Shown here piece after piece: positions 45,434-55,336 of a stretch of DNA of 64,000 nucleotides. This stretch comes from Alteromonas mediterranea DE (lineage in GTDB: Bacteria; Pseudomonadota; Gammaproteobacteria; Enterobacterales; Alteromonadaceae). Numbering within the stretch: the stretch's first letter is position 1; the number at the start of each line of letters is the position of its first letter. Under the pieces are notes generated by a model that ran no database searches, was not told the origin of the DNA, and saw only the letters and a program-made list of their open reading frames with translations. Both the position numbers and the translations under genes were made by a program. The stretch is from the NCBI RefSeq assembly GCF_000020585.3, contig NC_011138.3, forward strand, positions 1,120,137-1,184,136. Reading direction: 5' to 3'.

Positions 45434-45722
45434 AGACGCTTATGACCGCATTTATTCGTCATCGCAAACGCTGGTAGAGTATATTGCTGATGAAAAGTAT
45501 GACGAAGCAAACGACGAGTTAAAGCTTATAGAGCTCAATATAAGAAGTCTGGATGAGGAAACTCTTTTTTCGTTAAACAAGAATCAAATAGATTTTTTGA
45601 AAGAATTAGCTGAGTGGCTATGTGATGTCGACGGTAAAATGGAAGAGCGTAAAGAAAAATTAATTGACATGATCGCTCCATTAAACAATGCAAGTGCGGT
45701 TAACAAAAGAAAGCAATATTAG
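45426..45722 (+). CDS. FliT-like small flagellar protein (tentative)
   Basis: This 98-residue acidic, helical protein is read from GTG 45426 and overlaps fliS. Position and size match FliT, the FliD chaperone, but sequence identity to known FliT is not evident. The C-terminal half (LNKNQIDFLKELAEWLCDVDGKMEERKEKLIDMI) is a probable amphipathic helix pair. I am sure it is a gene because of the tight coupling, but the function is inferred from context only. Confidence 0.65.
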   Translation: MDKDAYDRIYSSSQTLVEYIADEKYDEANDELKLIELNIRSLDEETLFSLNKNQIDFLKELAEWLCDVDGKMEERKEKLIDMIAPLNNASAVNKRKQY

Positions 45723-45733
45723 AGATAATCCGA

Positions 45734-47836
45734 ATGGACGATATACAATTAACGCTGAAAAACTTGGAGGCCAAGATAGAATCGGCGTTGCAAAATCAAA
45801 AGCTTCAGCTGGCCTTCGAAAAAGAGTCAGATACAAGATTTAAAAAAAATTTATTGGCGTTTGAAAAGTATTTTCCCGCACTCTGCAAAGAAATAAAAAA
45901 TTTTGAACCAAGAGACGATTTTAAAGTTTTTGCTGCTAAGTCTGGCGCAGGCAATTTTATTCCAAAGGATAGTCCTGTACCATTGTATGGAGACGAGCCT
46001 ATTGCACAGTGCGAAGCGCAGGTTGAACATTATACTCAATCTGCTTTTTTTGGGCGCTCAGAGATATATAAGGAAGTTCCAAAGGGGGCCGGTATCGACG
46101 ACAGGCTTCACTTCCGCTATATGGTTGAGCTTGCACAGACGTTCGTGAATGCAGACCTACGTAGCGAAGATAAACTTTCCTCACTGCCACCCCATTACCC
46201 CACATGCATGATGTTTGGTCTTGGTTTAGGCTATCCGCTTAAAACTATCATGGAAAGGTTTTCATTTGATTATGTATTTGTTTGTGAACCCGATTTTGAA
46301 GTTTTTTACGCTAGTCTTTTTTGCATCGATTGGGAAAAAATATTTCTAGATTCCGATGCGAAAAGCGGCTGCTTATTTCTTAAGGTTGGTATCAGCTATG
46401 ACACTTTTTTTGATGAATTAACTAGCGTGGTTCAAAGCGTTGGCAATTCTTCATTGATAAGCAGTTTTTGCTATCAGCACACTCCCGGCGCTGAAATAAA
46501 CTCTTTAATAAAACGTTTTTTCGATGATTTTAGTCATCTTCAAGCCGGATATGGTTTTTATAACGATGCAATAACAGGCTTAGCGCACGGTTTAGAAAAT
46601 TTCAACGAGCATAAGTGTCCAGTTTTTTTACCAAATAGAAATTGCACCGAGAAGCTTAAAAGCCTAACAGCTTATGTAGTCGCAAACGGGCCCTCTTTAG
46701 ATGAAGCTATTGATGTTATTCGAGACAATCAACACCAGGTTGTTATCTTTGCTGCTGGAACTGCGTTAAATTCACTTCTAAAGTTAGGGGTTACACCTGA
46801 TTTTCACGTGCTTGTAGAAAGACCGAAAACAACTTACGACTATTTATTGCAAACCTTAAATCCTGATGTTCTTGGGAAGATAAACCTGCTAAGCGTAGAC
46901 GTGATGTATCCGGAAGTTCCTCTTCTTTATAATTGGTCGGGGCTCGCATTAAAAGGGCCAGAAGCGTCTTCTCTGCTTTGCCAATATGATTATTTCACGA
47001 ATTATAGAAAAGTGCTTCCAGCAATTCCTCATCCTGGCCCATTAGTTGCGAATACGGCGCTTTCCTTTGCTGCATCTCTTGGTTTCGGTGAGGTATATAT
47101 GTTCGGTGTTGATAATGGATACCCAACGAGCGGAAAAACACACTCGGAACATAGCATATACAATGAGAGGGACCGTCACGCGGCTTTCAACGTTGATACC
47201 AAGGGCGCTGTTTACGAGTTGGATGGTAATTTTGAGGGGACGGTAAAAGCAACTTCGTTAATGGCACAGGCACACCAACAAATGGAGTTGCTTGTTAAAG
47301 TTGCAGCTAATACACAGTTTTATAATGTGGGAAGTGGTGCAAAAGTAAAAAGAGCAATACCGCTAAAAAGCGAAGACGTTCTTCGCACCCCGAAAGTGTT
47401 TGAAAAGGAAGATGTTGTAGAAAAAATTAAATCTGAATTTTTCCAGAAATTTGAAGTTACTAAGCCATCAAAATTAGTTGGTTTAGATGAGTTTGAATCT
47501 CTATGTGATTATTTAATCGAAATATGCAACAGACCTTATAGTACGAGAAAAGAGGCCTCTGATATGCTTAAGGCTCAAGCACGTGTTGTCTTTGCGTACA
47601 AAGGACGGAAGTTTGGGCATCTATACCATGTTATAAAGGGAAGCATGATGTATTTTCATTGTCCTCTTATTAGTCTGTTGTATTTGTATAATGATGAAGA
47701 AAAAACTCTCGATACCTTTGCAAACGCACTGGGTGTATGGAATCGGTACATACTAGCAATGAAATCCGACTTTAGAAGATCCTGGCAAAAGCGTTGTGAA
47801 CATTCTCTTGAAAAAGCAGCAATGCTAAAAATTTAA
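45734..47836 (+). CDS. Motility accessory factor (Maf) glycosyltransferase, DUF115
   Basis: Maf proteins transfer nonulosonic acids such as pseudaminic acid to Ser/Thr of flagellin. The 700-residue protein contains the central DUF115/MptE-like domain (LKSLTAYVVANGPSLDEAID, VVIFAAGTALNSLLKLGVTPDFHVLVERP, SFAASLGFGEVYMFGVDNGYP, KTHSEHSIY) between N- and C-terminal helical regions. It follows the FliT-like gene by 11 bp, so the transferase is coupled to flagellin chaperone expression. It is the only Maf in the window. Confidence 0.9.
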   Translation: MDDIQLTLKNLEAKIESALQNQKLQLAFEKESDTRFKKNLLAFEKYFPALCKEIKNFEPRDDFKVFAAKSGAGNFIPKDSPVPLYGDEPIAQCEAQVEHYTQSAFFGRSEIYKEVPKGAGIDDRLHFRYMVELAQTFVNADLRSEDKLSSLPPHYPTCMMFGLGLGYPLKTIMERFSFDYVFVCEPDFEVFYASLFCIDWEKIFLDSDAKSGCLFLKVGISYDTFFDELTSVVQSVGNSSLISSFCYQHTPGAEINSLIKRFFDDFSHLQAGYGFYNDAITGLAHGLENFNEHKCPVFLPNRNCTEKLKSLTAYVVANGPSLDEAIDVIRDNQHQVVIFAAGTALNSLLKLGVTPDFHVLVERPKTTYDYLLQTLNPDVLGKINLLSVDVMYPEVPLLYNWSGLALKGPEASSLLCQYDYFTNYRKVLPAIPHPGPLVANTALSFAASLGFGEVYMFGVDNGYPTSGKTHSEHSIYNERDRHAAFNVDTKGAVYELDGNFEGTVKATSLMAQAHQQMELLVKVAANTQFYNVGSGAKVKRAIPLKSEDVLRTPKVFEKEDVVEKIKSEFFQKFEVTKPSKLVGLDEFESLCDYLIEICNRPYSTRKEASDMLKAQARVVFAYKGRKFGHLYHVIKGSMMYFHCPLISLLYLYNDEEKTLDTFANALGVWNRYILAMKSDFRRSWQKRCEHSLEKAAMLKI

Positions 47837-48123
47837 GTCGTCATATAGCACTATCTGAATATGTTGGACCCACGATGCTCAGACTATATAATTACCCTTA
47901 TGTTTGCTGGAGCAATTTGCGTCAAAGCTTAAGTGAATTCTCAAAGGTCCTTTGAATTTGTTCAACCGAAAGAGTTAATCAAACAAGAGCTAAAGTTGAA
48001 TCTGATGTCTATGTAGTATCAATGCAGTCTATACCTTGTTATCTCATTAGGTAATCAAAAAATTTTTAAAGTAACTTACTAAACGAGCGTTACAATAAAG
48101 CTCGAAAAAAGCCGAGTAAAATA
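47837..48123. other. AT-rich gap before the glycan genes
   Basis: No gene and no clear promoter were recognised in these 287 bases. Confidence 0.5.
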
Positions 48124-48801
48124 ATGAAGGAAGTTGTCTTGATAGTTATTGCACATCCAGATGATGAAGCAATTTCAATGGCAGGAACAATCTTTAAACA
48201 CACCGAACAAGGTGATAGTGTTGTAGTAATGTCGATGACCAATGGAGTTGGTTCAAGATACGGCCAAGCTTCTTTTGATGTCGAGAACAGGAAGCAGGCT
48301 GCTAAGCTGGCAAGCAAAATTTTGGGTTTTGAGTGGGGCGATTGTTACAATTTTAATGATAATGCAATGGATTCTTACCCCCTGATTGAAATTGTGAAAG
48401 TAATCGAGAAAGCCAAACAAGAAGTCGGGCCTACGATTGTTTACACACATAGCGGTGCGGATTTGAATGTAGATCATAGAGTTGTTGCTAATGCTGTGTT
48501 AACTGCTTTTAGGCCTCAACCAAATGAAATTTGTAAAGAGTTGAGATTATTTGAAGTGGCATCTGCAACGGACTATGGTTGTGAAGCAATTACAGGCAGA
48601 TTTTCTCCTAATTTATACATCGATATTACCAACGAATGGCATAAAAAAGTTGAAGCATTGGCAGCCTATTGCGCTGAGATGAGGCAATATCCCCACAGCA
48701 GATCGGTTCAATCTATCAAAAATTTAACAAGAATCCGAGGAAATCAGGTTGGGTTAGAGTTTGCAGAAGCATTTGAAGTCGTGAGAAGAATTGAGCGATG
48801 A
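48124..48801 (+). CDS. PIG-L/LmbE-family N-deacetylase
   Basis: PIG-L enzymes remove acetyl groups from N-acetyl sugars using zinc. The 225-residue protein has the metal motif AHPDDEAI near residue 11 and the second histidine motif in LNVDHRVVANAV. The next gene overlaps its stop by 4 bases and is a formyltransferase. Within a pseudaminic-acid locus this pair could replace an N-acetyl by an N-formyl group; the substrate is inferred. Confidence 0.88.
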   Translation: MKEVVLIVIAHPDDEAISMAGTIFKHTEQGDSVVVMSMTNGVGSRYGQASFDVENRKQAAKLASKILGFEWGDCYNFNDNAMDSYPLIEIVKVIEKAKQEVGPTIVYTHSGADLNVDHRVVANAVLTAFRPQPNEICKELRLFEVASATDYGCEAITGRFSPNLYIDITNEWHKKVEALAAYCAEMRQYPHSRSVQSIKNLTRIRGNQVGLEFAEAFEVVRRIER

Positions 48802-49466
48802 GAATTGTAATCTGTAATTCTAAAACTTGGTTTGAGCTAAGACCTGAGATTTCAGCAATCCACGATGTTCTCAATATTGAGACAAAGTCTGATTTGAGTT
48901 TAGACGTTTTGACTAACTTCCAACCAGAGCTCATTTTTTTTCCACATTGGAATTGGCTGGTTGAGAAACAAATATTCACTAAATTCACGTGCATCGTTTT
49001 TCATGTTGCGCCTCTCCCTTACGGACGTGGCGGCAGTCCAATCCAAAACTTAATAAAGCGCGGTTTCACGAGCTCGCCTGTTTGTGCACTAAAAATGGCT
49101 GGTGGAATCGATGATGGCCCGATCTACGATAAAGAAGAAATAAGTTTAAAGGGGACATTGTCCGAAATACTTGCTAATTTAAATAGTGTCGTAAATAAAT
49201 TAATCTTTCAGCTAATTAATCATCTTCCAACTCCAATTGAGCAAAGTGGAGAGGCTGAGACATTTAAGCGATTAGGTTATGAAGATAATAAAATCAGTTG
49301 CGAAGCTAATATCGGTGAGTTTTACAACGCGATAAGAATGTTGGATGACTCAAGTTATCCAAGTGCTTATTTGTCATTTAAAAAGGTCAATATCGAATTC
49401 TCAAATGTCAAGAAAGAAAACGGTGAGCTAATTTGCGAGGCTAGAATTTTAGCAAAGGAAAGGTAA
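48798..49466 (+). CDS. Formyltransferase-family protein (sugar N-formylation candidate)
   Basis: This 222-residue protein resembles the formyl-tetrahydrofolate-dependent transferases of the Fmt/ArnA type. It has a core HVAPLPYGRGGSPIQNLI (the substrate loop around the catalytic His), MAGGIDDGPIYDKEEI and a C-terminal formyltransferase-like domain. It is too short and too diverged for methionyl-tRNA formyltransferase. Overlap with the deacetylase gene suggests consecutive steps on one sugar. Confidence 0.8.
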   Translation: MRIVICNSKTWFELRPEISAIHDVLNIETKSDLSLDVLTNFQPELIFFPHWNWLVEKQIFTKFTCIVFHVAPLPYGRGGSPIQNLIKRGFTSSPVCALKMAGGIDDGPIYDKEEISLKGTLSEILANLNSVVNKLIFQLINHLPTPIEQSGEAETFKRLGYEDNKISCEANIGEFYNAIRMLDDSSYPSAYLSFKKVNIEFSNVKKENGELICEARILAKER

Positions 49467-49699
49467 AAAACAATACAAGTGAAAGTTCTTATTACAAGCT
49501 CAATAATCAAATACTAAGGGTGCTAGTTAGTTTTGCGCTGAGATTTTGCAATGAGATAGTGAAGTTTGTCACTAAAACCTATGAAATTGTTCGTACATTT
49601 TGGGGAAGCTTGGGATTTGTTAATGCTTTGCAAAAAAAACGCTTAACGTATTCGCTAAGTTTTGAGAGTAAAAAAATTGGCTAAAAATTAAATAATTCT

Positions 49700-50119
49700 A
49701 TGAAATACCATTTCGAACGCGTAATCGCTACTTCAGATCAGACTAGGAGGTTATATGAATTGCTTGAGCGAAGAGAGTATAAAATTAGTCATACAAACCT
49801 TCCGAGCTACGAAGAACATTGTGATTTTGTAAAGAAAAATCCTTACCTGCATTGGTACATAGTCAGTGACGGACCAGAGCACCTTGGCTCATTTTACATA
49901 AAAAAAGATAATTCAATCGGTTTGAATATATACAGTCCGAGTCGAGCAGTATTAACCGCTTGTTTAGATTTCATCAAACGTAATTTTACCCCGCAAAATT
50001 CAATAGCCTCTATGGTGCCTGATTATTTTTACATAAATGTAGCGTACTCAAATAAGAAAGCGATAGATATTTTGGAGGACTTAGGGTTGTCTCCTATACA
50101 AATAAGTTTGAGGTTTTAA
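49700..50119 (+). CDS. GNAT-like acetyltransferase, possibly PseH role
   Basis: This 139-residue protein has a GNAT-like pattern: LPSYEEHCDFVKKNPYLHWYIV, then LGSFYIKKDNSIGLNIYSPS, and a C-terminal VAYSNKKAIDILEDLGL helix. In pseudaminic acid synthesis PseH acetylates the 4-amino group of the altrose intermediate, and this gene ends 2 bp before pseI. The acetyl-CoA loop is not clearly visible, so the PseH role is an inference. The 233-bp gap before it holds no gene. Confidence 0.6.
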   Translation: MKYHFERVIATSDQTRRLYELLERREYKISHTNLPSYEEHCDFVKKNPYLHWYIVSDGPEHLGSFYIKKDNSIGLNIYSPSRAVLTACLDFIKRNFTPQNSIASMVPDYFYINVAYSNKKAIDILEDLGLSPIQISLRF

Positions 50120-50121
50120 GT

Positions 50122-51165
50122 ATGAAAATAGATCAAACGAATATAAATGAAGCTCACAAGCCTTATATAATTGCTGAGTTATCGGCGAATCATGGTGGCG
50201 ACCTGTCTAGGGCAAAAGAATCTATTACCAAGGCTGCTGAAGTAGGAGTTTCAGCTATTAAAATACAAACATATACTCCTGATACAATGACTTTAGATAG
50301 TCTGCAAGATGATTTTATCGTCAAGGATGGCTTGTGGGCCGGTCGCAGTCTTTACGAGCTTTATACAGAAGCTTACACGCCTTACGAATGGCATGAGGAA
50401 TTATTCAATCATGCAAAAAATTGTGGTGTCACTATTTTTTCTACGCCATTCGACGAAACTGCCGTAGACCTTCTCGAGTCGCTCAACACACCTGCTTATA
50501 AAATTGCATCTTTTGAAATTGTTGATTTACCGCTCGTTAAATATATCGCCAGTAAAAATAAGCCAATTTTGATGTCTACAGGTATGGCATCACAAACCGA
50601 AATAGAAGAGGCAGTAACTAGTGTTAGGGCGAATGGGGACTGCGAATTACTTTTATTTCACTGCATAAGCAGCTATCCAGCGGTAACGGAAGATTCAAAT
50701 TTAAGAAATCTCAATTGGTTAAGAGAAAAATTTGGAGTAGAGGTTGGCTTGTCAGACCATACAACAAACAATATTGCTGCATTGACAGCTATTGGCATGG
50801 GAGCTGTCGCAGTCGAAAAGCACTTCAAATTAGATACAAATGATTGCGGACCCGATTCAAGTTTTTCACTTTCAGTAGAAGAACTACAAAGCTTAGTGAT
50901 TGAGTGCAACGAGGCATGGACTGCAAAAGGTTCTTTCGGATTCAAAAGGGCACATTCAGAGGCTCAAAATATGGTTTTTCGTCGCTCGCTGTATTTTGTC
51001 AATAGTCTTAAAAAAGGTCAGTCAATTAGTAGAAATGATATAAGACGAATTCGGCCTGGATATGGTCTTCCACCGAAATACTTTGATAGTATTTTAGGAA
51101 GGGAAGTGACCAAGGATGTCCATCCTGGAGAAGCTGTGACTTTAAAAAATGTTTCAAAAATGTAA
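50122..51165 (+). CDS. pseI: Pseudaminic acid synthase PseI (NeuB family)
   Basis: PseI condenses 2,4-diacetamido-2,4,6-trideoxyaltrose with phosphoenolpyruvate to pseudaminic acid. The 347-residue protein has the NeuB TIM-barrel motifs (YIIAELSANHGGDLSRAKESI, TIFSTPFDETAVDLLE, YKIASFEIVDLPLV, LSDHTTNNIAALTA) and the C-terminal antifreeze-like SAF domain (RRSLYFVNSLKKGQSISRNDIRRIRPGYGLPP). The altrose-type KIASFEI and LSDHT blocks fit PseI rather than sialic acid synthase. An IS110-type element lies 132 bp downstream. Confidence 0.92.
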   Translation: MKIDQTNINEAHKPYIIAELSANHGGDLSRAKESITKAAEVGVSAIKIQTYTPDTMTLDSLQDDFIVKDGLWAGRSLYELYTEAYTPYEWHEELFNHAKNCGVTIFSTPFDETAVDLLESLNTPAYKIASFEIVDLPLVKYIASKNKPILMSTGMASQTEIEEAVTSVRANGDCELLLFHCISSYPAVTEDSNLRNLNWLREKFGVEVGLSDHTTNNIAALTAIGMGAVAVEKHFKLDTNDCGPDSSFSLSVEELQSLVIECNEAWTAKGSFGFKRAHSEAQNMVFRRSLYFVNSLKKGQSISRNDIRRIRPGYGLPPKYFDSILGREVTKDVHPGEAVTLKNVSKM

Positions 51166-51383
51166 GTGGCTATATGTCAGAAATAATTCTTCCGTAGTCT
51201 TTGTTTCTATTAATTTATTCTAGCTATTTTTAATAAGTGGGCTTACAGAGTGAAGCGAATGATATGCTTCCTCTTGCTATGAAAGTGAGCAATGGGATGG
51301 ACTCCTCCTCAACTTGAATTGTTGTCCTTTTTTTGGTCAATATGGTGATGGTGAGTTACCAGCATTCAAATTAGGAGAAGCCC

Positions 51384-52427
51384 ATGGGTAAGATTACTCG
51401 AGTCGGTGTTGATATTGCAAAAGCCGTTTTTCATGTGCACGCGGTAGATAGGTTTGGTGAACGGCAGTGGAAAAGAAAATACTGTCGAACAAAGTGGTTG
51501 GATGCTATTGAGGACAGGGTCCCTAAAGGGACTGAAATTGCAATGGAAGCCTGTGGTTCATCTCACTATTGGGGGCGAGAATTACAAAAACGGGGTTTTA
51601 AAGTCAAAATCATTCATGCGCAATTTGTTAAGCCTTACGTGAAAAGTAATAAAAATGATGCGATTGATGCAGAGGCAATATGTGACGCTATGAGTCGTCC
51701 GAACATGCGCTTTGTAAGTGTGAAATCAAGTAAGCAACAAGACATACAATCTATACACCGTATCAGGGACAAGTTGATGGTTCAAAAAGCATCCAAAGCA
51801 AATCAAATACGAGGAATGGTAAGCGAATATGGGCTAGTTGCGCCAATGGGTATCAACAAACTGAGAGAAGCCATCCCCCTTTGGTTGGAAGATGCGGAAA
51901 ATGGTTTGTCGGCGCTTTTTCGCTTGTTGCTACGTGATTTGTTTGATGACTTAAGGCAACTCCAAGAGCGAGTCGATACGCTCGACACGCTTATTGAGAA
52001 AGAAGTCAAAAATGACCCTGTGGCAAGTTCGCTACTTCAGTTACGGGGTATTGGTATCCTGTGTGCCAGCGCATTGTCTTGCGCTATTGGTGATGCGAAA
52101 GGATACCGTAAAGGTAGGGATTTTGCTGCTTCTATTGGTTTAACACCGAGACAGCACAGTACCGGTGGCAAGCCTAGGTTACTAGGTATCAGTAAGCGAG
52201 GCGATGGTTACTTAAGAAAACTACTTGTTCATGGTGCACGGTCAGTCATCCGGCATGCTCATCGACATGATGATAATTTAAGTAAATGGATTGAAAAGCT
52301 TTGCGCATACAAGCACGTTAATACGGTAACTGTTGCGTTAGCAAACAAAACAGCGCGTGCAGCTTGGGCTATGGTGAATACAAACGAAAGTTATGATCCA
52401 GAGTTAATAGCAAGCACTCAAGTTTAA
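51384..52427 (+). CDS. IS110-family DEDD transposase
   Basis: This 347-residue RNA-guided-type recombinase has the N-terminal RuvC-like DEDD domain (VGVDIAKAVFHVHAVD, AMEACGSSHYWGREL, KNDAIDAEAICDA). The C-terminal Tnp20 domain includes GIGILCASALSCAIGDAKGYRKGRDFAASIGLTPRQ and the conserved Ser region STGGKPRLLGISKRGD. It is full length and looks intact. It is read in the same direction as the noncoding tail that would hold its guide RNA. Confidence 0.92.
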   Translation: MGKITRVGVDIAKAVFHVHAVDRFGERQWKRKYCRTKWLDAIEDRVPKGTEIAMEACGSSHYWGRELQKRGFKVKIIHAQFVKPYVKSNKNDAIDAEAICDAMSRPNMRFVSVKSSKQQDIQSIHRIRDKLMVQKASKANQIRGMVSEYGLVAPMGINKLREAIPLWLEDAENGLSALFRLLLRDLFDDLRQLQERVDTLDTLIEKEVKNDPVASSLLQLRGIGILCASALSCAIGDAKGYRKGRDFAASIGLTPRQHSTGGKPRLLGISKRGDGYLRKLLVHGARSVIRHAHRHDDNLSKWIEKLCAYKHVNTVTVALANKTARAAWAMVNTNESYDPELIASTQV

Positions 52428-52672
52428 ACGAATTAAAAAATACGAAAAGTTTTCATCCCAGTTGCAAAGTAAAATGTGAGATGGCTAACAGGTAAGACCG
52501 ACACTTGAAAAACCTTACCCGGACGAAGAGCCTTTAAGCTCGTGTGAGCGCTAAGGAGCAAGTGTGCGAATAGCCCATAGAGGTTCGATGCAGTAAATGA
52601 AAATGCATCATTGAGAAACCGGATACACGTTGGCAATCATACCCAGAGTTATCGAACAAATTACTTGCAAAA
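52428..52672 (+). ncRNA. Predicted guide (seek/bridge-type) RNA region of the IS110 element
   Basis: The 245 bases between the transposase stop and the right subterminal repeat lack a gene but have pairing potential (for example GGTAAGACC with its neighbourhood, and AGCTCGTGTGAGCGCT). Known IS1111-group elements encode their targeting RNA at this place. The exact ends and guide loops cannot be set from one copy. Confidence 0.5.
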
Positions 52673-52808
52673 GAGGAGGAGTCCATACACGTCCGGTAAT
52701 CCCCACATTCAATTTATACATTAGCTACGGCATGGTGCTCTTTTTTGCTAAGGAGAATAATCATGCAGCGATTTCAACGATGAGATATACGAGACTGTAT
52801 CAGTCTAT

Positions 52809-54549
52809 CCGTCATTCCGCACCTAATTAACTGATTTATTTTTCTTGACACCGATCCCCCATTTTGATCTATTACTCATCTTTGGGTGCAGCAAAATGGC
52901 TATTTCTACTTCCTCCCTATCAGGGTTAACTATCAAACGCATGGACCATCTTGGTTTAGTATCCGGTATGTGTCGGGAGCTTGGTATCGCTAAGATGATT
53001 GATGCGGTTATCCCAAAAAACAATGAGCATAAGGTGACTCATGGAGAAGCCTTTGTCGCCATGCTTCTCAATGGTTTGGGTTTTCACAGTCGCACCCTAC
53101 ACATGTTTGCAGATTTTTTCGCTGACAAACCCACTGAACGCCTGATTGGTCCGGGTGTACAGGCCAAGCACCTAAATGATGATGTACTTGGTCGGTGTCT
53201 TGATGCCCTCTATGAAGCAGACGTGTCGTCGCTATATCAAGTCATGGCTGAGCGAGTGGTCGACACGCTGGGGTTAGCCAGTAACGCTGTGCACCTGGAT
53301 ATCACCAGTTTTCATGTCGATGGTGAATACGCTGTTGATGAACAAGATAGCGAGACTAAACGCATTGAGCTGGTTAAAGGTTACAGCCGGGACCACCGGC
53401 CAGAATTAAACCAGGTGATACTGGAGCTGATTTGTGAAAATCAAGCCGGTATCCCTGTCTATATGCAGGCTTTAAGTGGCAATACGAATGACCAGAAAGC
53501 TTTTGCAGAAGTCACCCGTCACCATATTCAGTGTTTAAAGGCCGCACAACAATGCCGATATTTTGTTGCCGATGCGGCGCTTTATACCGAAGAATCTATC
53601 ACTGCCCTGGCAACACAGAACCAATTGTTTATCTCACGAGTCCCCATGACCATCAAAGACGCCAGGCAGCACGTAAGCAACGTGACGGAAGCCAGTCTCA
53701 CTGCCATGGGTAACGGTTACCACGGTTGTTGGGTGGATGCAGACTATGCCGGAGTGAAACAGAAATGGTTGATTCTGCGCAGTGAGCAGGCGACTAAACG
53801 GGAGCAGCAGACGCTGGCCCGCAATTTACTTAAAAGCAGTGAAAAAGAGCACAAGCAATTTATTAAATTGTGTAAGCAACGCTTTGCCTGCCAGACCGAT
53901 GCCGAGACGGCAATGAAAGTCTTTAGCAAGACGTTAAAAACAACCCGCATCAGTGAGTTTGACTGTATAGCCCACCCCGTGTTCTTAGGTAAAGGTCGCC
54001 CCAAAAAAGGACAACAGCCAGCATACTATGAATACCAACTCGATGGGCTGATAGCCACCTGTTTGGATAAAGTTGGAATAGCTCAGGCGCAAACCGGGAT
54101 GTTTATCCTCGCAACCAATGATTGTAGCGGGGAACTCAGTATGCAGACATTGTTAGATACCTACAAATCCCAGCAACATGTTGAGCGGGGATTTCGTTTT
54201 CTCAAAAGTCCGGAATTTTTGACATCCTCACTGTTTCTAAAGAAACCGGAAAGGATTGAAGCGCTGCTCATGGTGATGACGTGCAGTCTGATGATATACG
54301 CCGCCCTTGAACACCGGATCCGAACGTCATTAAAAGAAAGACAACAATACTTCCCTGACATGAAAAAGAAACCGTCCCAGAAGCCAACGGCACGATGGGT
54401 ATTTCTGTGTTTTAGTGGGATCCACGAAGTCAGCATTGGTGACTCTCCCCCCGTAATCACAGACAAACAGGAGCGCCAGCAGGTGATCATTGATGTACTT
54501 GGCACATTATACCAAGAGATTTATTCCTGAATTTGATGCGGAATGTCGG
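52809..54549 (+). mobile_element. IS1634-family element with 6-bp target duplication
   Basis: The ends CCGTCATTCCGCACCTAATT (left) and CCGACATTCCGCATCAAATT (right, inverted) match well. GTCTAT flanks both sides (52803-52808 and 54550-54555). The element of 1741 bp looks complete and relatively recent because the duplication is exact. Confidence 0.88.
52896..54530 (+). CDS. IS1634-family transposase
   Basis: The product is 544 residues when started at ATG 52896. It has DDE/IS4-type features: VHLDITSFHVDGEY with the first acidic residue, YFVADAALYTEESI with the second, and the late YKSQQHVERGFRFLK (YREK-like) block. Length and motifs match IS1634 proteins without interruption. More upstream start codons lie inside or near the left terminal repeat. 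Confidence 0.9.
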   Translation: MAISTSSLSGLTIKRMDHLGLVSGMCRELGIAKMIDAVIPKNNEHKVTHGEAFVAMLLNGLGFHSRTLHMFADFFADKPTERLIGPGVQAKHLNDDVLGRCLDALYEADVSSLYQVMAERVVDTLGLASNAVHLDITSFHVDGEYAVDEQDSETKRIELVKGYSRDHRPELNQVILELICENQAGIPVYMQALSGNTNDQKAFAEVTRHHIQCLKAAQQCRYFVADAALYTEESITALATQNQLFISRVPMTIKDARQHVSNVTEASLTAMGNGYHGCWVDADYAGVKQKWLILRSEQATKREQQTLARNLLKSSEKEHKQFIKLCKQRFACQTDAETAMKVFSKTLKTTRISEFDCIAHPVFLGKGRPKKGQQPAYYEYQLDGLIATCLDKVGIAQAQTGMFILATNDCSGELSMQTLLDTYKSQQHVERGFRFLKSPEFLTSSLFLKKPERIEALLMVMTCSLMIYAALEHRIRTSLKERQQYFPDMKKKPSQKPTARWVFLCFSGIHEVSIGDSPPVITDKQERQQVIIDVLGTLYQEIYS

Positions 54550-54826
54550 GTCTATTTGAGCAACAAAAATAAAGTGGCCTCACTGCGGTGGATTCTTGTC
54601 GCCAGTAGAAGATTAATGGTCAAACTTACTACACCAGACGTCGTGATCTTCGGCTGCAACGAACAAGCCGCAAGGTCGTTCATGTGAAACGTGAAGTCAC
54701 GAAAGTTGAGTCGTACACTGATTAAATGGGTTGCGACCTCCTCCTGAAATTAGGAAACGTGCAACTTAGCATGCCAACCAATTTTAACCCTCACTGTGTT
54801 GGTAACGTAATGAAAGCATTGGCCGA
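54550..54826 (+). pseudogene. IS66-type accessory gene (tnpA) remnant
   Basis: Near 54728-54829 the frame GCDLLLKLGNVQLSMPTNF to VMKALAE ends in a stop overlapping the next start (GAATGAAGATG). This is the layout of IS66 tnpA before tnpB. No intact start can be found upstream, and the IS1634 insertion may have cut it. Confidence 0.55.
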
Positions 54827-55066
54827 ATGAAGATGTTTGTTGAGCCTGCCGACATTTATTTATACATGGCTATAGTCGACTTTCGCAAATCGATTAACGG
54901 TTTAATTGTCGTTGTTGAGCAGAATATGAGCCTTAATTCGTTTCGCGATGCACTGTTCGTGTTTTGCAATAAAAAGCGCGATAAGGTCAAAATACTCTGT
55001 CCACTTCCCGTAAACTGAGACAGACAAAATTAGAGTTTTCTGTAATTATTAATGCAGGAGACGACT

Positions 55067-55336
55067 ATGAAAAAATCACGCTATACAGAATCTCAGATCA
55101 TCGGAGTCTTAAAAGAAGTCGATGCTGGTAGAAAAGTTGAAGAAGTGTGCCGCCAACACGGTATTAGCAGTGCCACTTATTACAACTGGAAGTCCAAATA
55201 CGGTGGCATGGAAGCGTCTGACGTTAAAAGACTGAAAGAGCTTGAAGAAGAAAATGCCAAGCTAAAGAAGATGTTCGCTGACGTTAGCCTAGAAGATAAT
55301 GCGATTAAGGAGCTTGTCGCAAAAAAGGGTTGGTGA
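55067..55336 (+). CDS. IS3-family OrfA
   Basis: This 89-residue helix-turn-helix protein (YTESQIIGVLKEVDAGRKVEEVCRQHGISSATYYNWKSKYGG) has a C-terminal leucine-zipper-like coil (LKELEEENAKLKKMFADVSL). ATG 55067 follows CAGGAGACGACT. Its end overlaps orfB near an A-run (GCAAAAAAGG), where -1 frameshifting would make the OrfAB transposase. Confidence 0.9.
   Translation: MKKSRYTESQIIGVLKEVDAGRKVEEVCRQHGISSATYYNWKSKYGGMEASDVKRLKELEEENAKLKKMFADVSLEDNAIKELVAKKGW

Larger units (their letters stand above)
51290..52690 (+). mobile_element. IS110-family element, IS1111-like group
   Basis: Subterminal 14-bp perfect inverted repeats ATGGACTCCTCCTC (51297-51310) and GAGGAGGAGTCCAT (52673-52686) enclose a DEDD transposase. 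Subterminal repeats and a long noncoding tail after the gene are hallmarks of the IS1111 group. The outer ends are approximate and no target duplication is expected. Confidence 0.85.
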
